DNA of 64,000 nucleotides from Arenimonas composti TR7-09 = DSM 18010 (GTDB lineage: Bacteria > Pseudomonadota > Gammaproteobacteria > Xanthomonadales > Xanthomonadaceae). Positions 26,207-32,876 of the stretch are shown piece by piece. Below the pieces are notes generated by a model. It was not told the DNA's origin, made no database searches, and saw only the letters and a list, made by a program, of their open reading frames with translations. Position 1 is the stretch's first letter. Every line of letters starts with the position of its first letter. The stretch is taken from positions 106,072-170,071 of the forward strand of contig NZ_KE384525.1 in NCBI RefSeq assembly GCF_000426365.1, written 5' to 3'. The position numbers and the translations under genes were made by a program.

Positions 26207-26971
26207 ATGAGCTTCGACCGGCGCACGCTGACGCTGCAGCTCTGCGGCCTGATGTTCGCGGTCGCGATGGCGGTCGGGCTGCAGGCGCGCGAGAAGCTCG
26301 CGACGGTCGACCAGGCCTATCCCTACCGCGTCGCCGACAGCGTGCGCGGCGGCTGCGGCTTCGACTACATCGACCTCGACGGCCATGCGAGCCCGCTACC
26401 GCTGGCGATCACCGGCGACGACGCCGACGACACCGGTGCGCTGCTGACGCTGCGGGAGCCCTTCGAGCTGTACCAGCGCCCGAGTCCGAGTCTGGTGGTG
26501 TCCGGCAACGGCTACCTGGCGGCCGTCGACGCGCTGGCCGCCGACGACGGCTCCGATTTCGCGAATGCCTGTCCGGAGGACGTCGGCCGCCGCCCGCCGG
26601 GCGGCAGCCGCATCCTCGTCTACCACGACGACCTGCGCGCCCGCCCCGGCGGCGGCGTCCGCCACGCCTGGTTCCCGAGCTGCCCGCGCGCGTCCGACAG
26701 TGGCGAGCCCGAGCCCTGCACCGTCATCGAATGGAACGGCTACGAGCGGGTCAGCCCGCTGCCGAGCTCGCGTCCGCTGCAGGCGCAGGCGGTGCTGTAC
26801 CACCGCAGCCACGAGATCGCCCTGCAGTACGCCTCGGTCGACGACAGCCATGCGGCGTCGGCGACGATCGGGGTGATGGGGCTCGAAGGCCGCGCCGCGC
26901 GCAGTGCCAGCTGCAATCTCGAGCAGCGGACGCTCGCGCGCAGTTCGGTCTGCTTCTTCGATCCGCGCTGA
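26207..26971 (+). CDS. secreted protein of unknown function
   Basis: From the ATG at 26207 the product has 254 residues. A signal peptide (about 1-27) ends near GLQA. The mature protein has paired Cys residues and follows the pattern of an extracellular beta-sandwich domain found in secreted proteins: LVVSGNGYLAA, then ILVYHDDLRA, CTVIEWNGYERV, AQAVLYHRSHEIALQYASVDD and ATIGVMGLEG. That domain pattern, with its NGY, DDL, EWN, QAVLY and IGV landmarks, resembles domains fused to secreted proteases, but here it stands alone. A start 87 bases upstream at 26120 is also open but would hide the signal peptide. Confidence 0.75.
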   Translation: MSFDRRTLTLQLCGLMFAVAMAVGLQAREKLATVDQAYPYRVADSVRGGCGFDYIDLDGHASPLPLAITGDDADDTGALLTLREPFELYQRPSPSLVVSGNGYLAAVDALAADDGSDFANACPEDVGRRPPGGSRILVYHDDLRARPGGGVRHAWFPSCPRASDSGEPEPCTVIEWNGYERVSPLPSSRPLQAQAVLYHRSHEIALQYASVDDSHAASATIGVMGLEGRAARSASCNLEQRTLARSSVCFFDPR

Positions 26972-27010
26972 GCGCGGCGACCGGGTGTCGGTGACTTCGT
27001 CGCCGGCGGT

Positions 27011-27790
27011 TCAGGCCAGGCCGGCGCGGAGCATCGTTTCCAGCAGACCCTGCAGGTGCGCCGCCCGGGCGCGGTCGTACATGCCGGCGGCCTCGTCCAT
27101 GTAGGTGGACTGCGCGAGCTCCAGCTGCACCGCATCGATGCGCTGCGCCGGGTCGCCGTAGTGGCGGGTGATGTAGCCGCCCTTGAAGCGGCCGTTGACC
27201 ACCCAGCGGTAGTCCTGCTGCGCGGCCAGCACGGCCTCGATCCGCTGCTGCCGCGCCGGCGTGCAGCTCGCGCCGCCGGCGGTACCGAGATTGAGGTCGG
27301 GCAGCCGGCCCTCGAACAGGAACGGCACTTCGCTGCGGATCGAATGCCCCTCCCACAGCAGCACCTGGCCATGCTGCGCGCGCAGGCGCTGCAGTTCCGC
27401 CTGCAGGGCATCGTGATACGGCCGCCAGTACTGTTCGACGCGGGCGCGGACCTCGTCGGCATCCGGCTCCTGTCCCGGCAGGTAGACCGGGCCGCCGTCG
27501 AAGCGGCGCACCGGGCACAGGCCGGTGGTGTTCTGGCCGGGATACAGCGAGGTGTCGTCCGGTGGCCGGTTCAGGTCGACCACGTAGCGCGAGTACACCG
27601 GCACCAGCACCGAGGCGCCGAGCTCGCGCGCGAAGGCGTACAGGCGGGCGACGAACCAGTCGGTGTCCGGCACCGACAGCGCCCCGGAACTCAGGCGGTT
27701 GCCGAGGTCGCCCGGGATCGCGATGCCGTCGTGCGGCAGGCTCACCAGCAGCGGCGCGGTGCCGCGGTGCAGGGTGTAGACGTCGTCCAT
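27011..27790 (-). CDS. hutG: N-formylglutamate deformylase
   Basis: HutG hydrolyses N-formylglutamate to glutamate and formate, the last step of the five-step histidine degradation route. The 259-residue protein shows LVSLPHDGIAIP (about 14-25), VVDLNRPPDD and the LLWEGHSIRS zinc-site segment. It is the last gene of a slyD-DUF418-dadA-like-hutG run and lies 10 bases after the oxidoreductase gene. No hutH, hutU or hutI is in the window, so an orphan role in cleaving N-formyl amino acids is possible. Confidence 0.92.
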   Translation of the reverse strand: MDDVYTLHRGTAPLLVSLPHDGIAIPGDLGNRLSSGALSVPDTDWFVARLYAFARELGASVLVPVYSRYVVDLNRPPDDTSLYPGQNTTGLCPVRRFDGGPVYLPGQEPDADEVRARVEQYWRPYHDALQAELQRLRAQHGQVLLWEGHSIRSEVPFLFEGRLPDLNLGTAGGASCTPARQQRIEAVLAAQQDYRWVVNGRFKGGYITRHYGDPAQRIDAVQLELAQSTYMDEAAGMYDRARAAHLQGLLETMLRAGLA

Positions 27791-27800
27791 GCGGGCCAGT

Positions 27801-29093
27801 CTAGCCGCCCCGTGCGGCGAAGCGGGCCGGCGCGTACGGTGCCGGGTCGATCGGTGGCTCGCGGCCGGCGATCAGGTCGGCGAGCAGGCGCCCGGTGCCG
27901 GCGCTCATGCCGACGCCCATCATGCCGTGGCCACCGGCGAGCCAGAGGTTGGTGTAGCCGGGCGCGCGACCGATCAGCGGCACGTCGTCGGCGCACATCG
28001 GCCGCCAGCCGCACCATTCCTCGCGCTTCACCGGGCCCTCGGGCTCGTGCAGGTATTCGCCGGCGCCGCGCACCAGGGCGTCGAGGCGCACACGGTTCAG
28101 GCGGTGGTCGTAGCCGCTGAATTCCATCGTGCTGCCGAGGCGGAAACCGTCGGCCCAGGCGGTGACGCAGACCGCGCGCTCCTTCAGCACCAGCGGCCGC
28201 CGCGGCACCCGCGCCGGGAGGTCGTAGGTGATCGAATAGCCCTTGCCGGGCTGGATCGGGATCGGCAACTGCAGCTGCAGCGCGAACTCCGGCAACCAGG
28301 CGCCGAGCGCCAGCACGACCTTGCCGGCGCGCCGACGGCCTTCGCTGGTGTGCACCGCGGTGATGCCGTTGCGGTCGCGCTCGCAGCCGGTGACGCAGAC
28401 GCCCTCCTCGATCACGCCGCCGGCGGCACGCACCAGCCGCGCCAGTTCCGCGACGTAGCGGTCGGGACGCAGCTGGGCATCGCCGGGGAAGAACAGCGCG
28501 CCGGCCATGCCCGGCTTCAGCGCAGGCTCGTCGGCGGCGAGCGCGGCGCCGTCGAGGACCTTCGCGGCGATGCCGAGCTCGGCCAGCAACGGCAGGTCGC
28601 GCTGCTGCTTCTCGAGCGCGCGCGGATCGCGGAACACGTAGTGGAAGCCGTTCGCCTCGTAGCCGCAGTCGAGGTCCTGGCCATAGACGAGATCGGCGAC
28701 CAGCGCCCGCGACAGTTGCAGCAGGCGCCCCTTGGCCATGCCACTGCGGTGCCAGCTGCCGGCATTGCAGCGGCGCGCGACCTGCCACAGCCAGCGCAGC
28801 ATCGCCGGATCCCAGCGCGGGGCGATGTACAGCGGCGCCGCCGGGTCGAACATCCAGCGCAGGGCCTGGCCGATCATGCCCGGCGCCGCCAGCGGCGGGG
28901 CGTGGCTCGGGGTCAGGGTGCCGCAGTTGCCGTGCGAGGCGCCGCCGCCGACCCGGCCCTGCTCGAGCACGCGCACCGAGCGTCCGTCGGCGAGCAGGTA
29001 GAACGCGCAGGCGAGGCCGACGACGCCGCCGCCGACCACCAGGACGTCGGCATCGCCGCGGGACTCCGCAATGTCCGGGACGGTCGTGCTCAT
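27801..29093 (-). CDS. FAD-dependent D-amino acid dehydrogenase-like oxidoreductase
   Basis: A 430-residue DAO-superfamily flavoprotein. The dinucleotide fold VLVVGGGVVGLACA (17-30), ASHGNCGTLTPSHAPPLAAPG and the C-terminal GHGMMGVGMSAGTGRLLADL motif place it close to DadA or the D-hydroxyproline dehydrogenases of hydroxyproline catabolism. It would oxidise a D-amino acid to a keto or imino acid, passing electrons to the membrane. The ATG at 29093 overlaps the DUF418 gene stop as ATGA. The exact substrate cannot be set from sequence. Confidence 0.85.
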   Translation of the reverse strand: MSTTVPDIAESRGDADVLVVGGGVVGLACAFYLLADGRSVRVLEQGRVGGGASHGNCGTLTPSHAPPLAAPGMIGQALRWMFDPAAPLYIAPRWDPAMLRWLWQVARRCNAGSWHRSGMAKGRLLQLSRALVADLVYGQDLDCGYEANGFHYVFRDPRALEKQQRDLPLLAELGIAAKVLDGAALAADEPALKPGMAGALFFPGDAQLRPDRYVAELARLVRAAGGVIEEGVCVTGCERDRNGITAVHTSEGRRRAGKVVLALGAWLPEFALQLQLPIPIQPGKGYSITYDLPARVPRRPLVLKERAVCVTAWADGFRLGSTMEFSGYDHRLNRVRLDALVRGAGEYLHEPEGPVKREEWCGWRPMCADDVPLIGRAPGYTNLWLAGGHGMMGVGMSAGTGRLLADLIAGREPPIDPAPYAPARFAARGG

Positions 29094-30343
29094 GTGATCT
29101 TTCGCCGGAAGGCCGGCCACTGCAGCCACGTCAGCGCGCGCCACAGCCACTCGGCCGGGCCGAAACGGTAGCGCGCCAGCCACCACGCCGAAAGCAGGCA
29201 CTGCACGAGGGTCAGCGCCAGCACCAGGCCGACCTGGCCGGGTCGCGACACCTGCCCCCACAGGCCGAAGCCGTAGCCGTAGAACAGCGTGCTGAACACC
29301 GCCGAGGCCATCAGGTAATTGCTCAGCGCCATGCGGCCGGCCGGCGCCAGCCAGCGCTGCAGGACGTTGGCGACCGCCGGCACCTGCATCGCCAGCACGA
29401 CCACGCCGATGTAGCCGAGGGTCATCGGCAGTGCGCCGACCCAGTGCGTCCATTGCGCGACCAGCGCGGCGCCGGCATCCGGCGCGTCGGCCATGCCGGT
29501 CGCGCGGCTGGCGCCGGCGACGGTGACCGCCAGTCCCAGCGGCAGCAGCACGAACGCGGCGATGCGGTGGAAACGCAGGTGCCGTTCCGGCTGCGCGAGC
29601 CGCCCGGTCTCGAGCAGCCAGCCGCCGAACAGGAACACCCCGAGCGCGACCGGCACCAGGAAGAACTCGAACGCCAGCGCCTGCACGAAGTCGCGCCCGC
29701 GCTGCGCCGTCACCGTCCACCAGTCACCGGCGGCGTAGGCGGTGGCCGCCTGGGCGAGTTCGGCGCTGCGGTCGACCGCCGGCAGCATCGCCGCCGCGGC
29801 GGTCTCGCCACCGACCAGCACCACCAGCACCATCAGCGTCAGCCAGGCGGTGAACAGCAGGAACAGCACCGCACCGAGGCTCAGGCGCAGGGTCGGCCCG
29901 AGCCGCGGCTCCAGTTCGCTGACGGGAACCAGCACCAGCAGGCCGAGGGCGGCGATCGCGTAGCTGTGCAGGATGTCGCCCGGCCACAGCAGCAGCGCGT
30001 GGGCGATGCCGAAGGCGAACAGCGCCGCCGTCCGCCGCAGGTAGCGGGCCAGGAAAGGCTGCCGCGCCGCCGCCAGCCGATGCCGCATCACCATGAAGCC
30101 GGCGCCGAACAACAGCGCGAACAGCAGCCAGAACTTGCCCTGCACCAGCACGTGCACCAGCCAGCCGGTGGCGTACTCGAGGCCTTCGGCCTGCGCCGGC
30201 ACGCCGTCGCCGAGCTCACCCGGCGGCCGGGTGAACCACTCGATGTTCATCAGCGCGATCCCGGGCAGCGCGAAGCCGCGCAGCACGTCCAGCAGCGGCA
30301 GCCGCTGCTGCAGGTAGGTCGGGACCGGCGCGGCGGCGGTCAG
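29090..30343 (-). CDS. DUF418 family membrane protein
   Basis: A polytopic membrane protein of about 417 residues with an N-terminal RLPLLDVLRGFALPGIALMNIEWF signature and a C-terminal WLARYRFGPAEWLWRALTW signature, both typical of DUF418/YeiB proteins (function unknown). About ten hydrophobic helices are present. No ATG, GTG or TTG lies upstream of the conserved N-terminus in this frame; the likeliest start is a CTG at 30343, overlapping the slyD stop as CTGA. If that is wrong, translation would begin at an internal Met and lose the signature. Confidence 0.8.
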   Translation of the reverse strand: MTAAAPVPTYLQQRLPLLDVLRGFALPGIALMNIEWFTRPPGELGDGVPAQAEGLEYATGWLVHVLVQGKFWLLFALLFGAGFMVMRHRLAAARQPFLARYLRRTAALFAFGIAHALLLWPGDILHSYAIAALGLLVLVPVSELEPRLGPTLRLSLGAVLFLLFTAWLTLMVLVVLVGGETAAAAMLPAVDRSAELAQAATAYAAGDWWTVTAQRGRDFVQALAFEFFLVPVALGVFLFGGWLLETGRLAQPERHLRFHRIAAFVLLPLGLAVTVAGASRATGMADAPDAGAALVAQWTHWVGALPMTLGYIGVVVLAMQVPAVANVLQRWLAPAGRMALSNYLMASAVFSTLFYGYGFGLWGQVSRPGQVGLVLALTLVQCLLSAWWLARYRFGPAEWLWRALTWLQWPAFRRKIT

Positions 30344-30819
30344 TGCTGCGCGCCGCCTTCGCCGTGCACGTGGCCGTGCTCGATCTCGACCGCCTCGGCC
30401 TCGCGGACTTCGACGATCTCGACGTCGAAATGCAGCGACTTGCCGGCCATCGGGTGGTTCATGTCGACGTCGACGACGGTGGCGCCGACCTTGACCACGG
30501 TCACCGGGCGCGGGCCGATGCGGGTGTTGATGACGATCTCCTGGCCCGGCAGCAGGCGCTTCTCGCGGATGTGCTTCTTCGGCACGCGCATGACCATGCC
30601 CTCGCGGCGCTCGCCATAGGCCTGTTCGGCTTCCAGGGTCACTTCGAAGCGGTCGCCGGCGGCCTTGCCCTCCATCGCCGACTCGAGGCCGGGGATGATG
30701 TTGCCGTGGCCGAACAGGATCGCCAGCGGCGCCCGCTCGCGCGAGGTCTCGATCGCCGGCTGGCCCGGCTCGGAGACGGTGTAGTGGAAGCGGACGACGC
30801 GGTTCTTCTCGATGTTCAT
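30340..30819 (-). CDS. slyD: FKBP-type peptidyl-prolyl isomerase SlyD
   Basis: SlyD is a cytoplasmic prolyl isomerase and chaperone, involved in nickel supply in some species. The ATG at 30819 (MNIEKNRVVRFHYTVSE) gives 159 residues. The FKBP halves flank an inserted flap; LAILFGHGNIIPGLESAMEGK and DVDMNHPMAGKSLHFDVEI are typical. The tail has only a few His residues (EHGHVHGE) and no metal-binding Cys cluster. It heads an operon with the DUF418 gene and is divergent from an NlpC/P60 lipoprotein gene (142 bases between starts). Confidence 0.95.
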   Translation of the reverse strand: MNIEKNRVVRFHYTVSEPGQPAIETSRERAPLAILFGHGNIIPGLESAMEGKAAGDRFEVTLEAEQAYGERREGMVMRVPKKHIREKRLLPGQEIVINTRIGPRPVTVVKVGATVVDVDMNHPMAGKSLHFDVEIVEVREAEAVEIEHGHVHGEGGAQH

Positions 30820-30961
30820 GCGATTTCCGTTGGTGGCGCGGCCGGCCCCGGCCGGCCGCACATGGCTGGCCGGTGACGTGTCCGGCGGGATCGGGCAGAC
30901 TCGGCCCGTGACTGCGGACGCGCATTATCCCGGCCCCTCCCGCCCGGCGCCAGCCGCGCCG

Positions 30962-31471
30962 ATGCGGCCCCTTCATTCCCTCACGATCCTGCTGGCGGCC
31001 CTGCTGCTGGCGGCCTGCGCGTCGGCGCCGGAACGCCGCACCGGCGGCACGGCGCCGGCGCCGATCCGCATCGTCGACGTGTCGCCCGACGATCCGCTGC
31101 GCGCCAACGAGGTGCTGATCCGCGCGATCGGCCTGGTCGGCACCCCCTACCGCTGGGGCGGCAACACGCCGGCCGGCGGCTTCGACTGCAGCGGCCTGGT
31201 CGGCTACGTCTTCCTCGACGCGGCCCGGCTGCCGTTGCCGCGCACCACCGGCGAACTGGCGCGCGCCCCGGGCAGGAGCCCGCCGCGCGACCGCCTCGCA
31301 CCCGGCGACCTGGTGCTGTTCGCGGACCGCGGCCAGGTCTTCCACGTCGGCATCTACGTCGGCGAGGGGCGCTTCGTGCATGCGCCGAGCAGCGGCGGCA
31401 CGGTGCGCCTGGACCGCATCGATTCCAGCTACTGGAGCCGCGTCTATGCCGGGGCGCGACGGATTCTCTGA
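30962..31471 (+). CDS. NlpC/P60 lipoprotein endopeptidase
   Basis: A 169-residue cell-wall peptidase. The signal peptide ends in the LAAC lipobox (Cys19). The NlpC/P60 domain (about 47-169) has catalytic Cys76 in FDCSGLVGYVF, His128 in FHVGIYVG and His140 in FVHAPSSGG. Such enzymes cut the D-Glu to diaminopimelate bond of peptidoglycan stem peptides. Start ATG at 30962 places the basic signal-peptide n-region correctly. A MepS/Spr-like outer-membrane role is likely. Confidence 0.93.
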   Translation: MRPLHSLTILLAALLLAACASAPERRTGGTAPAPIRIVDVSPDDPLRANEVLIRAIGLVGTPYRWGGNTPAGGFDCSGLVGYVFLDAARLPLPRTTGELARAPGRSPPRDRLAPGDLVLFADRGQVFHVGIYVGEGRFVHAPSSGGTVRLDRIDSSYWSRVYAGARRIL

Positions 31472-31526
31472 ACCGAACCGGACGGACTTCCGGTAACCGG
31501 GACTGACTTGTTTCCCGCGGCGACCG

Positions 31527-31576
31527 ATGTGACGCGAACATCGGAACACCCCCGAAAGCGGGCACAATGTGACGCA
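31527..31576 (+). promoter_or_regulatory. direct repeats upstream of the pilus promoter
   Basis: The word ATGTGACGC occurs at 31527-31535 and 31567-31575, exactly 40 bases apart, about 100 and 60 bases before a sigma-54 promoter. A short palindrome TCACC-TGG-GGTGA follows at 31587-31599. These are candidate sites for an enhancer-binding activator (inference). Confidence 0.4.
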
Positions 31577-31625
31577 GTTGGTCATTTCACCTGGGGTGAG
31601 TCGCCGTTACTTTCGCGGAATGAGG

Positions 31626-31643
31626 CTTGGCACGGTCCTTGCC
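31626..31643 (+). promoter_or_regulatory. sigma-54 (RpoN) promoter of the pilus operon
   Basis: The sequence TTGGCACG-GTCC-TTGC (31627-31642) matches the sigma-54 -24/-12 consensus TGGCACG-N4-TTGC exactly, with the required GG and GC spaced by ten bases. It lies 56 bases before the ATG of the first pilus gene. Confidence 0.8.
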
Positions 31644-31698
31644 AGTGGCCCATCGCGACCGGTTTTCCGGCCGAACCCGAACCCAACAGGACCCGACC

Positions 31699-32169
31699 AT
31701 GACCAAGTTCCGCAGCTCCCTCCTCGCGCTCGCCGCCGGCGCCGCGCTGTTCGCCGGCAACGCCGGTGCCGCCACCACCAGCAGCAGCTTCACCGTTTCG
31801 ATCCAGGTGCAGAACAACTGCACGGTCGCGGTCGGCAACATCGACTTCGGCACCGTCAACGACCTGAGCGCGGTGCACACCGCCTCGTCGACCGCGACGG
31901 TGACCTGCTCCGGCAACGGCGGCTGGGACGTCGCCTTCAGCGCCGGCGACAGCAGCAACCAGGCCGCCCGCTCGATGGACGGCGCGGTCGCCTACAACCT
32001 GTACACCGCCGCGGTGGCCGGCTCGGTCCTCGGCGACGGCAACGGCGGCACGGTCAAGCCGACCGGCAACGGCTCCGGCAGCTTCACCGTGTACGCGCGC
32101 ACCGTCGCCGGCCAGCCGATGGTCAACGGCACCTACAGCGACTCGATCACCGCGACGCTGACCTACTGA
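31699..32169 (+). CDS. spore coat U (Csu-type) pilin
   Basis: A 156-residue exported SCPU-domain protein. The signal peptide (about 1-24) ends AGNAGA. The mature chain has the CTV...FGTVN...ATVTCSGNGGWDVAFSAG pattern with two Cys (a donor-strand pilin fold) and ends TYSDSITATLTY. It is the CsuA/B-like major subunit of an archaic chaperone-usher pilus, which mediates attachment and biofilm. ATG at 31699; its stop overlaps the chaperone gene start (TGATG). Confidence 0.92.
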   Translation: MTKFRSSLLALAAGAALFAGNAGAATTSSSFTVSIQVQNNCTVAVGNIDFGTVNDLSAVHTASSTATVTCSGNGGWDVAFSAGDSSNQAARSMDGAVAYNLYTAAVAGSVLGDGNGGTVKPTGNGSGSFTVYARTVAGQPMVNGTYSDSITATLTY

Positions 32170-32876
32170 TGTCCGCACGCGCCGCCCTCGTCGCCGGTGC
32201 CGTGCTGCTGCTCGCCGCGGGCGGCGTTTCCGCCCGCGGCCAGCTGCAGGCCGGCCCGACCCTGCTCGAGATCCCGTCCGGGGCGAACGCCACGCGGCTG
32301 CAGCTCGGCAACACCGGCGACGCCACCGTGGCGGCCCAGGTGCGCGTCTACGCCTGGGTGCAGGAGGACGGCGAGGACCGCCTGCTGGAAACCGAGGCCC
32401 TCGTCGCCAGCCCGCCGATCGCCGAGGTCGAGGCGGGCGGCGAGCACCTCGTACGCCTCGTCCTCACCGGCACGCCGCCGGCCGGCACGGTCGACGCGAC
32501 CTTCCGCGTCGTCGTCGACGAACTGCCCGGCGACCCGCAGGTGGGCGAAACCGGCGTGCAGATGCGCATGCGCTACGTGATCCCCGCCTTCGTGCGCGCC
32601 GCCGCGGCGACGCCACCGGCGATCGAATGCGAACTCCGCGCCAGCGAACTGAGCTGCCGCAACCGCGGCGGCCAGGCCGCCCAGCTCGCGGTGACCGCGC
32701 TGCGCGGCGCCGACGGCCCGGCGGTGGTGCTGAGTTCCGGCCTCTTCGGCTACGTGCTGCCGGAAAGCGAGCGGCGCTGGACGCTGCCCGCCGGCACCGG
32801 GATCCCCGTCGGCCCCCTCCTTCTCGACACCCAGCTCAATGGCCAGGCCGCGACGATCGACGTCCGCCGGCCCTGA
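32169..32876 (+). CDS. Csu-type pilus periplasmic chaperone
   Basis: A 235-residue PapD-like chaperone with a signal peptide (about 1-22, ending VSARG) and two Ig-like domains. Landmarks are QVRVYAWVQEDGEDRL, LVRLVLTG and the conserved MRMRYVIPAFVR strand. It would bind the SCPU pilins in the periplasm and hand them to the usher. The 3' end overlaps the usher gene by 38 bases, so its final residues and the usher signal peptide are read from the same DNA. Confidence 0.92.
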   Translation: MSARAALVAGAVLLLAAGGVSARGQLQAGPTLLEIPSGANATRLQLGNTGDATVAAQVRVYAWVQEDGEDRLLETEALVASPPIAEVEAGGEHLVRLVLTGTPPAGTVDATFRVVVDELPGDPQVGETGVQMRMRYVIPAFVRAAAATPPAIECELRASELSCRNRGGQAAQLAVTALRGADGPAVVLSSGLFGYVLPESERRWTLPAGTGIPVGPLLLDTQLNGQAATIDVRRP

